Part shown: positions 55,377 through 64,000 of the stretch, piece after piece
Position numbering within the stretch: position 1 is the first letter of the stretch
Layout of the letters: the number at the start of each line of letters is the position of its first letter
Source of the DNA: Pseudomonas sp. WJP1
GTDB lineage: Bacteria > Pseudomonadota > Gammaproteobacteria > Pseudomonadales > Pseudomonadaceae
Length of the DNA: 64,000 nt
NCBI RefSeq assembly: GCF_028471945.1
Contig: NZ_CP110128.1
Coordinates: forward strand, 1,786,501-1,850,500
Reading direction: 5' to 3'
Notes under the pieces: model-generated
Databases searched by the model: none
Told to the model about the DNA's origin: nothing
The model's input: the letters and a program-made list of their open reading frames with translations, nothing else
Position numbers and translations under genes: made by a program

Positions 55377-56281
55377 GTGTGGCGTTGTTGAGTGTCGCCG
55401 CGGTAGCGCTGGATGCGCTGCTGGGTGAACCCAAGCGCTGGCATCCGCTGGTGGCGTTCGGCCGTTTTGCCGAGCGCATCGAGCAACGTTTCAATGGCGG
55501 CGGTCGCGGCTGGCGCAGCCATGGGGTGACCGCGTGGGTGATCGCCGTGTTGCCGCTGACCCTGTTGGCCACGGCGTTTTCATGGGCGCCTTACGTCGGC
55601 TGGATCGTCGAGATTCTCGCGCTCTATTGCGCCCTGGGCATGCGCAGCCTCGGCGAGCATGTCACGCCGGTGGCCACGGCCTTGCGCAGCAATAATCTTG
55701 AGGAAGCGCGCCAGCGTGTGAGTTACCTGGTCAGCCGCAAAACCAGTGATCTGGATGAAACCGCCGTCGCCCGTGCCGCCACCGAATCGGTGCTGGAAAA
55801 CGGCAGCGACGCGGTGTTTGCCGCGCTGTTCTGGTTTGCCGTGGCCGGTGCGCCGGGCGTGGTGCTCTACCGTTTGAGCAACACCCTGGACGCGATGTGG
55901 GGCTATCGCAACGAACGCTTCGAGCGATTCGGCTGGGCGGCGGCGAAGATCGACGACGTGCTCAATTACATTCCGGCGCGCCTGGTGGCGCTGACCTATG
56001 CGCTGCTGGGCAAAACCCGCCTGGCGTTGAAATGCTGGCGCACCCAGGGGCCAACCTGGGACAGCCCGAATGCCGGCCCGGTGATGGCGGCAGGTGCCGG
56101 TGCGTTGGGCGTCGAGCTGGGCGGGCCGGCGATTTATCACGGTGAACTGCATCAGCGCCCGACGCTGGGAGAGGGCGTTCCGGCGGATGCCGACGCCATC
56201 GACCGCGGCTGGCAACTGGTGCAGCGAGGGGTATGGTTGTGGCTGCTGATTCTGTGCGTGGGGTCTGAATTTTATGCTTGA
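55373..56281 (+). CDS. cobD: Adenosylcobinamide-phosphate synthase
   Basis: This 302-residue membrane protein attaches the aminopropanol arm to cobyric acid. The family features are [45 protein letters not shown] and [20 protein letters not shown], with hydrophobic helices at the start and end. The ATG at 55373 overlaps the bluB stop by 4 bases. It overlaps cobC by 8 bases. Confidence 0.96.
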   Translation: MSVALLSVAAVALDALLGEPKRWHPLVAFGRFAERIEQRFNGGGRGWRSHGVTAWVIAVLPLTLLATAFSWAPYVGWIVEILALYCALGMRSLGEHVTPVATALRSNNLEEARQRVSYLVSRKTSDLDETAVARAATESVLENGSDAVFAALFWFAVAGAPGVVLYRLSNTLDAMWGYRNERFERFGWAAAKIDDVLNYIPARLVALTYALLGKTRLALKCWRTQGPTWDSPNAGPVMAAGAGALGVELGGPAIYHGELHQRPTLGEGVPADADAIDRGWQLVQRGVWLWLLILCVGSEFYA

Positions 56282-57266
56282 GCACGGCGGACGATTGCGC
56301 AAGGCGGCGCACGATTATGGCATCGACGAAGCCGATTGGCTTGACCTGTCCAGCGGCCTGGCGCCCTGGCCGTTTCCCGTGCCGGAGATCCCGCAACGGG
56401 CCTGGGCGCGGTTGCCGGAAACCGATGACGGCCTGGAGCAGGCGGCCTGCGACTACTACGGGACCCTGCAGGCACTGCCGGTCGCCGGTTCGCAGATGGC
56501 CATCCAGTTGCTGCCGCGTTTGCGCCGGGCGGGCAAGGTCGGCGTGCTGTCGCCTTGTTATGCCGAACATGCCGAGGCGTGGCGCCGCAATGGCTACATC
56601 GTGCGCGAGGTGCTGGAGCAGGAAGTCGACTTCTTCGTCGACAGCCTCGACGTGCTGGTGGTGGTCAACCCGAACAACCCGACCGGGCTGAACCTGACGC
56701 CCGCCCGGCTGCTCGACTGGCATTCGCGCTTGGCCCCGCGGGGTGGCTGGCTGGTGGTGGACGAGGCCTTCATGGACAACACGCCGCACCTGAGTGTGGC
56801 GCCGTTTGCCCATCAGGTCGGCTTGATCGTGCTGCGTTCCTTTGGCAAGTTTTTCGGCCTGGCCGGCGTGCGCCTGGGTTTTGTCCTGGCTGAGCGCAAG
56901 TTGCTCAGATTGCTCGCCGAGCAGGTGGGGCCGTGGGCGGTCAGCGGACCGACCCGAGTGCTGGGCCAGGCGTGCCTGCGCGACACCGAAGGGCACGTGC
57001 GTCAGCGGGTGCGCGCCGATGAGGCCAGTGAGCGGCTGGCAACCTTGTTGACGCGGCACGGCTTCCAACCCCGGGGCGGTTGCGCCCTGTTCCAATGGCT
57101 GATCACCGAGCGCGCCGAAGTACTGCACGAATTCATGGCCCGGCGCGGCATCCTGTTGCGCCTGTTCACCCATAACAGCAGCCTGCGTTTCGGCCTGCCT
57201 GGCGATGCCGCCGACTGGGTACGGCTGGATGCAGCATTCGACGCCTTCGCCAGGGAAAGCCAATGA
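56274..57266 (+). CDS. cobC: Threonine-phosphate decarboxylase (PLP-dependent)
   Basis: This 330-residue class I/II aminotransferase-fold enzyme makes aminopropanol phosphate for CobD. The PLP features are [23 protein letters not shown] and the Schiff-base lysine in [17 protein letters not shown]. It is named cobC in the Pseudomonas scheme (cobD of Salmonella). It overlaps cobD and cobQ at its two ends. Confidence 0.93.
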   Translation: MLEHGGRLRKAAHDYGIDEADWLDLSSGLAPWPFPVPEIPQRAWARLPETDDGLEQAACDYYGTLQALPVAGSQMAIQLLPRLRRAGKVGVLSPCYAEHAEAWRRNGYIVREVLEQEVDFFVDSLDVLVVVNPNNPTGLNLTPARLLDWHSRLAPRGGWLVVDEAFMDNTPHLSVAPFAHQVGLIVLRSFGKFFGLAGVRLGFVLAERKLLRLLAEQVGPWAVSGPTRVLGQACLRDTEGHVRQRVRADEASERLATLLTRHGFQPRGGCALFQWLITERAEVLHEFMARRGILLRLFTHNSSLRFGLPGDAADWVRLDAAFDAFARESQ

Positions 57267-58714
57267 CTACCTTGATGGTGCAGGGCACCACGTCCGACGC
57301 CGGTAAAAGCACGCTGGTGACGGCACTGTGCCGCTGGGTGACGCGCCAGGGTGTCAGCGTGGTGCCGTTCAAGCCGCAGAACATGGCGCTCAACAGCGCG
57401 GTGACTGCCGACGGTGGCGAGATCGGTCGCGCGCAAGCCGTGCAGGCCCAGGCCGCCTTTCTTGAACCCCACACCGACATGAATCCGGTGCTGCTCAAGC
57501 CCAACAGCGATACCGGCGCCCAGGTGATCATCCATGGGCGTGCGGTCACCACGATGAACGCCGTGGCCTATCACGACTACAAGGCCATCGCGATGCAAGC
57601 GGTGCTGGCCTCCCATGAACGCTTGAGCGCGGCGTATCCGGTGGTGATGGTCGAAGGCGCGGGCTCACCGGCCGAGATCAACCTGCGCGCTGGCGACATC
57701 GCCAACATGGGCTTCGCCGAAGCGGTGGATTGCCCGGTGGTGCTGATCGCTGACATCAATCGGGGCGGGGTGTTCGCCCATCTGGTGGGTACCCTGGAAT
57801 TGCTGTCGCCCACCGAGCAGGGGCGGGTCAAAGGCTTCATCATCAACCGTTTTCGCGGTGATATCGCCCTGCTGCAACCCGGTCTCGACTGGCTTGAGGC
57901 GCGCACCGGCAAACCGGTGATCGGCGTGCTGCCGTATGTGATGGACTTGCACCTGGAGGCTGAGGACGGTATCGATCAGCGCCAGGCCGACAAGGCCGAG
58001 CAGGTGCTCAAAGTAGTAGTGCCGGTGTTGCCGCGCATCAGCAACCACACCGATTTCGATCCGCTGCGCCTGCACCCGCAAGTGGACCTGCAATTCATCG
58101 GCCCCGGCCAGGCGATTCCGGCGGCCGACCTGATCATTCTTCCCGGTTCGAAAAGCGTGCGCAGCGACCTGGCCTATCTGCGCGCCAATGGCTGGGAAAC
58201 CGCGATCTCGCGACACCTGCGCTATGGCGGCAAAGTGCTGGGTATTTGCGGCGGCCTGCAGATGCTCGGTGAGCAGGTGCATGATCCGTTGGGCCTTGAA
58301 GGCGCGCCGGGGTCTAGTGACGGCTTGGGCCTGCTGGCATTCACCACGCAGCTCGAAGAACACAAGCAACTGCGCAATGTGCGCGGGCGCCTGGCGCTGG
58401 AGAACGCTGAAGTCTGCGGCTACGAGATCCACGCTGGCGTGACCACCGGCCCGGCCCTGGAGAACGCCGCCGTGCAGCTGGACGACGGTCGCTGCGATGG
58501 CGCGCAGTGTGTCGATGGGCAGATTTTCGGTACCTATTTGCATGGCTTGTTCGAATCCCCGGCGGCGTGCAGTGCGCTGTTGCGGTGGGCGGGATTGCAG
58601 GCGGTGCAGGAGGTGGATTACCACGGGTTGCGCGAGCGCGATATCGAACGGCTGGCGGATTTGGTGGAGAAGCATTTGGATACCGGGCTGTTGCGTGAGC
58701 TCTGTGGTTTTTGA
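57263..58714 (+). CDS. cobQ: Cobyric acid synthase
   Basis: This 483-residue enzyme makes four amidations of the corrin ring with glutamine and ATP. It has the nucleotide loop [10 protein letters not shown] (8-17), [22 protein letters not shown], and the glutaminase Cys329 in [12 protein letters not shown]. The start overlaps the cobC stop by 4 bases. A REPIN follows the stop, before cobP. Confidence 0.97.
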   Translation: MTTLMVQGTTSDAGKSTLVTALCRWVTRQGVSVVPFKPQNMALNSAVTADGGEIGRAQAVQAQAAFLEPHTDMNPVLLKPNSDTGAQVIIHGRAVTTMNAVAYHDYKAIAMQAVLASHERLSAAYPVVMVEGAGSPAEINLRAGDIANMGFAEAVDCPVVLIADINRGGVFAHLVGTLELLSPTEQGRVKGFIINRFRGDIALLQPGLDWLEARTGKPVIGVLPYVMDLHLEAEDGIDQRQADKAEQVLKVVVPVLPRISNHTDFDPLRLHPQVDLQFIGPGQAIPAADLIILPGSKSVRSDLAYLRANGWETAISRHLRYGGKVLGICGGLQMLGEQVHDPLGLEGAPGSSDGLGLLAFTTQLEEHKQLRNVRGRLALENAEVCGYEIHAGVTTGPALENAAVQLDDGRCDGAQCVDGQIFGTYLHGLFESPAACSALLRWAGLQAVQEVDYHGLRERDIERLADLVEKHLDTGLLRELCGF

Positions 58715-58732
58715 GGCGGCTGTGCCGCCCTC

Positions 58733-58795
58733 ATCGCGAGCAGGCTCGCTCCTACATTGGAACGCGGTCACTGTAGGAGTGAGCCTGCTCGCGAT
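58733..58795. repeat. REPIN between cobQ and cobP
   Basis: The left arm at 58733-58755 and the right arm at 58773-58795 (core GAGTGAGCCTGCTCGC) lie inside the cob operon, 39 bases before cobP. Confidence 0.9.
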
Positions 58796-58834
58796 GACTG
58801 AAGTGGCCTCACTGAAGATTTAAAGGAATGAACC

Positions 58835-59356
58835 ATGCTCCAACTGATCCTCGGCGGCGCCCGCTCCGGCAAGAGTCGCCTGGCTGAAAAAATCGCAACA
58901 GACAGCCAGCTTCAAGTGACCTACATCGCCACCAGCCAACCCCTGGACGGCGAAATGAACGAGCGCGTCGCCCATCACCGCGCCCGCCGTCCGGCCGAAT
59001 GGGCGTTGATCGAAGAGCCTGTGGAACTGGCCCGCGTCCTGCGCGAAAACGCCCGGGCCGACCGCTGCCTGCTGGTGGATTGCCTGACGCTGTGGATGAC
59101 CAATCTGCTGATGCTCGAGGACAACCAGCGTCTCGCGGCCGAACGCGAAGCCTTGCTCGAATGCCTGGCGTCGTTGCCGGGTGAAATCATTTTTGTCAGC
59201 AACGAGACCGGAATGGGTGTCGTGCCGCTGGGCGAATTGACTCGCCGCTATGTCGATGAAGCCGGTTGGTTGCATCAAGCCCTGGCCGAGCGTTGTCAGC
59301 GTGTCGTCCTGACCGTCGCCGGCCTGCCCCTGACTTTGAAAGGAACTGCGTTATGA
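58835..59356 (+). CDS. cobP: Adenosylcobinamide kinase / cobinamide-phosphate guanylyltransferase
   Basis: This 173-residue bifunctional enzyme phosphorylates adenosylcobinamide and then guanylates it. The P-loop is GGARSGKS (7-14), and [13 protein letters not shown] holds the histidines (47, 48) where the guanylylated residue lies in the family. [17 protein letters not shown] is also typical. It has its own ribosome site after the REPIN and overlaps cobT by 4 bases. Confidence 0.96.
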   Translation: MLQLILGGARSGKSRLAEKIATDSQLQVTYIATSQPLDGEMNERVAHHRARRPAEWALIEEPVELARVLRENARADRCLLVDCLTLWMTNLLMLEDNQRLAAEREALLECLASLPGEIIFVSNETGMGVVPLGELTRRYVDEAGWLHQALAERCQRVVLTVAGLPLTLKGTAL

Positions 59357-60408
59357 CCTCATCCTGGTGGCTGAACCCGTGCCAACCGATCAACGCCCAG
59401 GCTGTCGAGCAGGCGCAAGCCCGTCAACAGCAACTGACCAAGCCGACTGGCTCCCTTGGCCAGCTTGAGTCGGTGGCGGTGCAACTGGCCGGACTCCAGG
59501 GGCAGGTCAAGCCGAGCCTTGCGCGGGTGTCGATCGCGATTTTTGCCGGTGACCATGGTGTGGTGGCCGAGGGCGTGTCGGCCTATCCCCAGGAAGTCAC
59601 CGGGCAGATGCTGCACAACTTCGTCAGCGGTGGTGCCGCGATCAGCGTGTTGGCGCGGCAGTTGGGCGCCTCCCTGGAAGTGGTCGACCTGGGCACCATT
59701 ACGCCGTCGTTGAACCTGGCGGGTGTGCGACACCTGAACATCGGGCCCGGCACGGCGAATTTTGCCCAGGGGCCGGCGATGACCGTGGCGCAAGGTGAAC
59801 AAGCGTTGCAGGCCGGTCGGGACAGCGTGCAGCGTGCCATCGCGACGGGGGCGCAACTGTTCATCGGTGGTGAAATGGGCATCGGTAACACCACGGCGGC
59901 CAGCGCCCTGGCCTGTGCCTTGCTGGATTGCCCGGTGGCGCACCTGACCGGGCCGGGTACGGGGCTGGATGCGACGGGTGTCAGCCATAAAGCGCAGGTG
60001 ATTGAACGCGCGTTGGTACTGCACGGCGCTCAGCGGGGCGATGCGCTGCAGACCCTGTTCAATCTCGGGGGGTTTGAAGTCGCGGCGCTGGTCGGCGCCT
60101 ACCTGGCGTGCGCCCAGCAAGGCGTTGCGGTGTTGGTGGACGGGTTCATCTGCAGCGTCGCGGCGGTGGTGGCGGTGCGTTTGAATCCGTCGTGCCGGCC
60201 ATGGCTGTTGTTCGCTCATCGCGGTGCCGAGCCGGGGCATCGTCATGTGCTGGAAACCCTGAAGGCCGAACCCTTGCTGGACCTTGGCCTGCGACTGGGC
60301 GAGGGCAGTGGCGCCGCGTTGGCCGTGCCATTGCTGCGCCTGGCCTGCGACCTGCACGGGCAGATGGCGACGTTCGCGGAAGCGGCGGTGGCGGATCGTC
60401 CGGCATGA
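59353..60408 (+). CDS. cobT: Nicotinate-nucleotide--dimethylbenzimidazole phosphoribosyltransferase
   Basis: This 351-residue enzyme activates dimethylbenzimidazole to alpha-ribazole phosphate. Typical segments are [50 protein letters not shown] and the late [17 protein letters not shown], which carries the expected catalytic glutamate. It receives the ligand made by BluB. The ATG overlaps the cobP stop. Confidence 0.96.
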   Translation: MTSSWWLNPCQPINAQAVEQAQARQQQLTKPTGSLGQLESVAVQLAGLQGQVKPSLARVSIAIFAGDHGVVAEGVSAYPQEVTGQMLHNFVSGGAAISVLARQLGASLEVVDLGTITPSLNLAGVRHLNIGPGTANFAQGPAMTVAQGEQALQAGRDSVQRAIATGAQLFIGGEMGIGNTTAASALACALLDCPVAHLTGPGTGLDATGVSHKAQVIERALVLHGAQRGDALQTLFNLGGFEVAALVGAYLACAQQGVAVLVDGFICSVAAVVAVRLNPSCRPWLLFAHRGAEPGHRHVLETLKAEPLLDLGLRLGEGSGAALAVPLLRLACDLHGQMATFAEAAVADRPA

Positions 60409-60980
60409 TCTTGCATCTGGACCTGTTGCGCCACGGTGAAACCGAGCTCGGCGGCGGCTTGCGCGGCAGCCTCGACGATGCGCTGACTGACAAGGGCTGG
60501 GCGCAGATGCGCCAGGCGGTGGTGGAGCAGGGGCCTTGGGATCGCCTGGTCAGTTCGCCATTGCAGCGCTGTGCGCGCTTCGCCGAAGAACTGGCGGCGC
60601 AATCAGGACTGCCGATCGAGCTGGACAAAAACCTGCAGGAACTGCATTTCGGTGCCTGGGAAGGACAGAGTGCCGCGGCGCTGATGGAAACCGACGGCGA
60701 GGCCCTGGGTTTGTTCTGGGCTGATCCTTACTCGTTTACCCCGCCTGAGGGCGAACCGGTCGCAGACTTTTCCGCGCGGGTGCTGGCGGCGGTGGCGCGC
60801 TTGCATGCGCAGTACGCCGGAGAGCGTGTACTGCTGGTCAGTCATGGCGGGGTCATGCGCCTGTTGCTGGCCCACGCCCGGGGCTTGCCGCGCGAGCAGT
60901 TGCTCAATGTCGAAGTGGCTCATGGTGCGCTGTTCTCGCTGTCGGTCGAGCCCGGCGGCGTCTTGAAGGAAGTACGCTGA
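60405..60980 (+). CDS. cobC: Alpha-ribazole phosphatase (histidine phosphatase family)
   Basis: This 191-residue phosphoglycerate-mutase-like phosphatase has the phosphohistidine motif [10 protein letters not shown] (His10) and a second catalytic His147 in [10 protein letters not shown]. It removes the phosphate from alpha-ribazole phosphate or the B12 phosphate. It is called CobC in the Salmonella scheme, which clashes with the decarboxylase name at 56274. The start overlaps cobT by 4 bases, and the stop lies 2 bases before cobS. Confidence 0.9.
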   Translation: MILHLDLLRHGETELGGGLRGSLDDALTDKGWAQMRQAVVEQGPWDRLVSSPLQRCARFAEELAAQSGLPIELDKNLQELHFGAWEGQSAAALMETDGEALGLFWADPYSFTPPEGEPVADFSARVLAAVARLHAQYAGERVLLVSHGGVMRLLLAHARGLPREQLLNVEVAHGALFSLSVEPGGVLKEVR

Positions 60981-60982
60981 AC

Positions 60983-61714
60983 ATGTTGCCATTCTGGATC
61001 GCCCTGCAATTTCTCAGCAGCCTGCCGATTCGTCTGCCGGGCATGCCGACGCCCGAGGAGCTGGGGCGCTCGCTGCTGTTTTATCCGTTGGTGGGCGTGC
61101 TGTTCGGCGGCATTTTGTGGGGGTTGAACGGGCTGTTGCTGGGGGCGCCACTGTTGCTGCATGCGGCGCTGTTGCTGACGGTATGGGTGCTGCTCAGCGG
61201 CGCGCTGCACCTGGACGGCCTGGCCGACAGCGCCGACGCCTGGCTGGGCGGATTCGGCGACCGCGAGCGTACGCTAACGATCATGAAGGATCCGCGCAGC
61301 GGGCCGATCGCCGTGGTCACGCTGGTGTTGGTGTTGCTGCTGAAGTTCGCTGCTCTGGTCGCGCTGATCGAACAGCAGCAGGCGCTGGCCCTGATCATTG
61401 TTCCCTTGATCAGCCGCAGTGCGTTGCTGGGGCTGTTCCTGACCACGCCTTATGTGCGTCCCGGCGGCTTGGGGCAAGCCCTGGCCGATCATCTTCCGCG
61501 ATCGGCGGGCAAACAGGTGTTGGCGGGCAGTGCCTTGCTGTGCGTGCTGATCGCTGGCCTCAACGGTGTTTGGGCGCTGCTGCTGGCGGCGCTGATGTTT
61601 GCCTGGTTGAGGCAGGTGATGCTGCGCCGATTGGGCGGCACGACAGGCGACACGGCGGGGGCGTTGCTGGAGCTATTGGAAGTAGCAGTGTTGGTGGGCG
61701 TAACGTTGCTCTGA
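60983..61714 (+). CDS. cobS: Adenosylcobinamide-GDP ribazoletransferase (cobalamin synthase)
   Basis: This 243-residue inner-membrane enzyme joins the lower ligand to adenosylcobinamide-GDP. Family motifs are ALQFLSSLPIRLPG, LSGALHLDGLADSADAW and the acidic DPRSGPIAVV loop, in five to six membrane helices. In P. denitrificans it is cobV. It is the last gene of the operon and is followed by a REPIN, with no other terminator. Confidence 0.95.
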   Translation: MLPFWIALQFLSSLPIRLPGMPTPEELGRSLLFYPLVGVLFGGILWGLNGLLLGAPLLLHAALLLTVWVLLSGALHLDGLADSADAWLGGFGDRERTLTIMKDPRSGPIAVVTLVLVLLLKFAALVALIEQQQALALIIVPLISRSALLGLFLTTPYVRPGGLGQALADHLPRSAGKQVLAGSALLCVLIAGLNGVWALLLAALMFAWLRQVMLRRLGGTTGDTAGALLELLEVAVLVGVTLL

Positions 61715-61720
61715 GTCCTT

Positions 61721-61822
61721 GTAGGAGCGAGCGGGCGGCGATCCGACTTGCCCGCGAAGAACGACAACGCGGTCGGCCTGATGGATCGCGGCGCTCCCTT
61801 CGCGGGCAAGCCTCGCTCCTAC
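61721..61822. repeat. REPIN after cobS with an interrupted left arm
   Basis: The left arm at 61721-61758 is split by an insert with GCGGCGATCCG. The right arm at 61799-61822 is a normal REP with core GCGGGCAAGCCTCGC. Confidence 0.82.
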
Positions 61823-61858
61823 AGGTAATATGTATCAAAAAATTTGCTTTCATCCAAC

Positions 61859-61873
61859 CACGGGTATATACAC
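61859..61873. promoter_or_regulatory. Candidate MarR-family operator upstream of marR
   Basis: CGGGTATATACACG is an imperfect version of the palindrome found before the MFS gene. It sits immediately upstream of the regulator start, as expected for autoregulation. Confidence 0.5.
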
Positions 61874-61878
61874 GCACC

Positions 61879-62283
61879 ATGCTCGACTCCCAATGTTTAT
61901 GCATCAACCTGCGTCGCGCGGCCCGTGGCGTCAGCAGGCATTACGACGGCGCCCTCGATGGCTTCGGGATCAACGTTGCGCAGTATTCTTTGCTGTGCAA
62001 CCTGCAGCGCCTGGATCAACCGAGTATTTCCACCCTCGCCGAGGCCATGGGCCTGGATCGCAGCACCCTGGGGCGCAATTTGCGGGTGCTGGAAGGTGAA
62101 GGTCTGGTGACGCTGGTCGAAGGTGAAGACATGCGCAATCGCATCGTCGTGTTGACCGAGGCGGGCGCCGAGCGTCTGAAAGCCGCCTTGCCGGCCTGGG
62201 AAGCGGCGCAACAGCGATTGGTCGATCGCCTGGGCGCGGAAAAGCGTGAGACCTTATTGAAATTGCTGGACGAACTGGCCTGA
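61879..62283 (+). CDS. MarR-family transcriptional regulator
   Basis: This 134-residue protein has a winged helix-turn-helix: SISTLAEAMGLDRSTLGRNL (about 49-68), followed by the wing LVTLVEGEDMRNRIV. The family binds palindromes as dimers and releases them on ligand binding. The ATG at 61879 comes directly after a palindrome-like site. It lies 52 bases before the MFS gene, which it probably represses. Confidence 0.88.
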   Translation: MLDSQCLCINLRRAARGVSRHYDGALDGFGINVAQYSLLCNLQRLDQPSISTLAEAMGLDRSTLGRNLRVLEGEGLVTLVEGEDMRNRIVVLTEAGAERLKAALPAWEAAQQRLVDRLGAEKRETLLKLLDELA

Positions 62284-62304
62284 GGCCGGTTTTTTCGATT
62301 TTAA

Positions 62305-62320
62305 GCGGGTATATACCCGC
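62305..62320. promoter_or_regulatory. Perfect 16-base palindrome upstream of the MFS gene
   Basis: GCGGGTATATACCCGC is perfect and shares GGGTATATAC with the site at 61859-61873. It lies 15 bases before the MFS start and just before its ribosome site. It is the best operator candidate for the adjacent MarR protein. Confidence 0.65.
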
Positions 62321-62335
62321 ATGTGGAGAACAAAA

Positions 62336-63544
62336 ATGACCTCGATGTGGCGTACGTGCGGTTGGGTTTTGCTGGGAAGTGCGCTGATCCTGGCGTTGTC
62401 CCTGGGGGTGCGACACGGCTTCGGGCTGTTCCTGGCGCCGATGAGCGCCGAGTTCGGCTGGGGGCGTGAGGTCTTCGCCTTCGCCATCGCCCTGCAGAAC
62501 CTGATCTGGGGCCTGGCGCAACCCTTCACCGGTGCCCTGGCCGACCGCTTTGGCGCGGCGAAAGTGGTGCTGGTGGGCGGTGTCCTGTACGCGGCGGGTT
62601 TGGTGTGCATGGGGCTTTCCGACTCGGCGGTGACCTTGTCCCTGAGCGCCGGCCTGCTGATCGGCATCGGCCTGTCCGGCACGTCCTTCTCGGTGATCCT
62701 CGGCGTGGTCGGCCGCGCGGTGCCGCCGGAAAAACGCAGCATGGGCATGGGTATCGCCAGCGCGGCCGGTTCGTTCGGCCAGTTCGCCATGCTGCCCGGC
62801 ACGCTCGGTTTGATCGGCTGGCTCGGCTGGTCAGCGGCGTTGCTGGCGCTGGGACTGCTGGTGGCGCTGATAGTGCCGCTGGTGGGCATGCTCAAGGACA
62901 AGCCGCTGCCGGTCATGGGCCACGAACAGACCCTCTCCGAAGCACTGCACGAGGCCTGCTCCCATTCGGGATTCTGGCTGCTGGCGTTCGGCTTTTTTGT
63001 CTGTGGCTTCCAGGTGGTGTTCATTGGCGTGCACCTGCCGGCCTACCTGGTGGATCAACATCTGCCGGCGACGGTGGGCACCACGGTGCTGGCGCTGATC
63101 GGCCTGTTCAACATCTTCGGCACCTACACTGCCGGCTGGCTCGGTGGACGCATGTCCAAGCCGCGTTTGTTGACTGGCCTGTACTTGTTGCGAGCCGTGG
63201 TGATCGCACTGTTCCTGTGGGCGCCGGTGACGACGACCAGCGCCTACCTGTTCGGCATGGCTATGGGGTTCCTGTGGTTGTCGACCGTTCCCTTGACCAA
63301 CGGCACCGTGGCCACCTTGTTCGGCGTACGAAACCTGTCCATGCTCGGTGGGATTGTTTTCCTGTTTCACCAGCTCGGGTCGTTTCTCGGTGGCTGGCTG
63401 GGCGGGGTGGTGTATGACCGGACCGGGAGCTACAACTTGATCTGGCAGGTGGCGATTCTCTTGAGCCTGATGGCTGCGGCCCTGAACTGGCCCGTGCGTG
63501 AGCGGCCGGTGGCGCGCCTGCAAAGCCAGATGAGTGCGACATGA
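62336..63544 (+). CDS. MFS transporter
   Basis: This 402-residue, twelve-helix major facilitator has a typical loop 2-3, GALADRFGAAKVVLVGG. The fold resembles OFA/monocarboxylate-type carriers with the opening SLGVRHGFGLFLAPMSAEFGWGREVFA. The substrate is unknown. The ATG at 62336 follows GGAG by 7 bases; the frame begins 15 bases earlier with an ATG inside the palindrome that is less likely. It overlaps the next small gene by 4 bases. Confidence 0.88.
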   Translation: MTSMWRTCGWVLLGSALILALSLGVRHGFGLFLAPMSAEFGWGREVFAFAIALQNLIWGLAQPFTGALADRFGAAKVVLVGGVLYAAGLVCMGLSDSAVTLSLSAGLLIGIGLSGTSFSVILGVVGRAVPPEKRSMGMGIASAAGSFGQFAMLPGTLGLIGWLGWSAALLALGLLVALIVPLVGMLKDKPLPVMGHEQTLSEALHEACSHSGFWLLAFGFFVCGFQVVFIGVHLPAYLVDQHLPATVGTTVLALIGLFNIFGTYTAGWLGGRMSKPRLLTGLYLLRAVVIALFLWAPVTTTSAYLFGMAMGFLWLSTVPLTNGTVATLFGVRNLSMLGGIVFLFHQLGSFLGGWLGGVVYDRTGSYNLIWQVAILLSLMAAALNWPVRERPVARLQSQMSAT

Positions 63545-63663
63545 ACAGCCTCTGGCCGCGGGTTTTGATCTTCGCTGCCTGTGCCTTGCTGCTGGCCGTT
63601 GCCTGGTGGGGCTGGCATCAGGGAGGCTTGGCGTTGATGCAGTTGGGCATGGGGGCGTGTTAA
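63541..63663 (+). CDS. Small single-helix membrane protein (40 residues)
   Basis: The ATG at 63541 overlaps the MFS stop by 4 bases (ATGA), which argues for translation coupling. The protein starts MNSLWPRVLIFAACALLL, has one strongly hydrophobic helix (about 7-24), a WWGWHQGG turn and a second short hydrophobic segment, and ends GMGAC. No family can be named from the sequence alone. Confidence 0.6.
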   Translation: MNSLWPRVLIFAACALLLAVAWWGWHQGGLALMQLGMGAC

Positions 63664-63748
63664 AGGGTGGCGTGCAGAAGGATGCTTGCTAGCAGCAAGT
63701 GAGGGCGAGTAACTTCAATCTCACACGAATTCTGAAGGAAGCACCGAT

Positions 63749-64000
63749 ATGCTGATGCGCTGGTTGGCGGTTCCCGCGTTACTGGTAGCGTTTACCGGAT
63801 TGGCCCAGGCGGCAGAGTGCCCGGCTCTGCTGCAAGGCTCGTTGCCCAAGTTGCGTGCCAATGAGTCCATCGATCTGTGCCAGCGTTTCGCCGGCAAGCC
63901 GCTGGTGGTGGTCAATACCGCCAGCTTCTGTGGGTTTGCCCCGCAGTTCAAAAGCCTTGAGGCGCTCAATCAGCGTTACAAGGCGCAGGGGCTGGAAGTG
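63749..64000 (+). CDS. Glutathione peroxidase family protein (partial, C-terminus outside the window)
   Basis: The first 84 residues are present. There is a signal peptide (cleavage near AQA-AE, residue 22), and Cys61 in [14 protein letters not shown] is the peroxidatic cysteine position of the glutathione peroxidase family. The [18 protein letters not shown] that follows is also typical. It would be periplasmic. The ATG at 63749 follows AAGGAAG. Confidence 0.85.
   Translation, partial: MLMRWLAVPALLVAFTGLAQAAECPALLQGSLPKLRANESIDLCQRFAGKPLVVVNTASFCGFAPQFKSLEALNQRYKAQGLEV

Overview
The window is chromosomal DNA from a fluorescent Pseudomonas, most likely the P. fluorescens group. Three things point there: the gene content and order (gcl-hyi-glxR-ttuD-pyk next to a urea transporter; gltA against sdhCDAB-sucAB-lpdG-sucCD-braB; purMN/DUF2066/PerM/hda; the cobO-to-cobS cobalamin operon), high-GC coding sequence throughout, and the many REP/REPIN palindromes typical of this group. 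No rRNA, tRNA, CRISPR array, prophage or classical insertion sequence was seen. Species assignment is inference.

Layout. 1-7931: a urea transporter (cut by the window edge) and the glyoxylate-to-pyruvate branch (Gcl, Hyi, GlxR, TtuD, Pyk), all on the minus strand, with a divergent GlcG-like gene; the divergent promoter region carries two identical TTGTATACAA palindromes. 7932-8700: a REP-associated tyrosine transposase (RAYT) framed by REPINs of its apparent cognate type. 8706-15169: a RutR-like TetR regulator, a DUF808 membrane protein, an MlaA paralogue with a partner hydrolase, a small membrane protein and a membrane-anchored GH17 glucan enzyme. 15170-18228: a betaine-binding protein (BetX-like) and the acetate permease pair YjcH-ActP. 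18229-19463: a gene-free block of nested repeats. 19464-34109: citrate synthase, succinate dehydrogenase, 2-oxoglutarate dehydrogenase, succinyl-CoA synthetase and a branched-chain amino acid carrier. 34270-41901: small membrane and lipid-related genes, HtpG, dienelactone hydrolase, pirin, OsmC and DUF3108. 41910-49330: purN-purM, DUF2066, PerM, Hda, two NlpC/P60 lipoproteins and an O-methyltransferase. 49331-50303: a second gene-free repeat block built like the first. 50304-52269: a PQQ-type sorbosone dehydrogenase lipoprotein and an unknown gene. 52436-61714: a cobalamin riboswitch followed by ten cobalamin genes in tight, often overlapping order. 61879-64000: a MarR regulator with an MFS exporter under a shared palindrome, a 40-residue gene and the start of a glutathione-peroxidase gene.

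Most of the window is conserved core metabolism. The non-routine material is in the repeats: fifteen REPINs; one RAYT that is probably the enzyme for one REPIN subtype; two composite modules of about 750-865 bp in which inverted copies of a roughly 310-bp repeat flank a central REPIN; and a REPIN that now encodes the C-terminus of CobB. I did not find convincing evidence of a wholly new defence or biosynthetic system.
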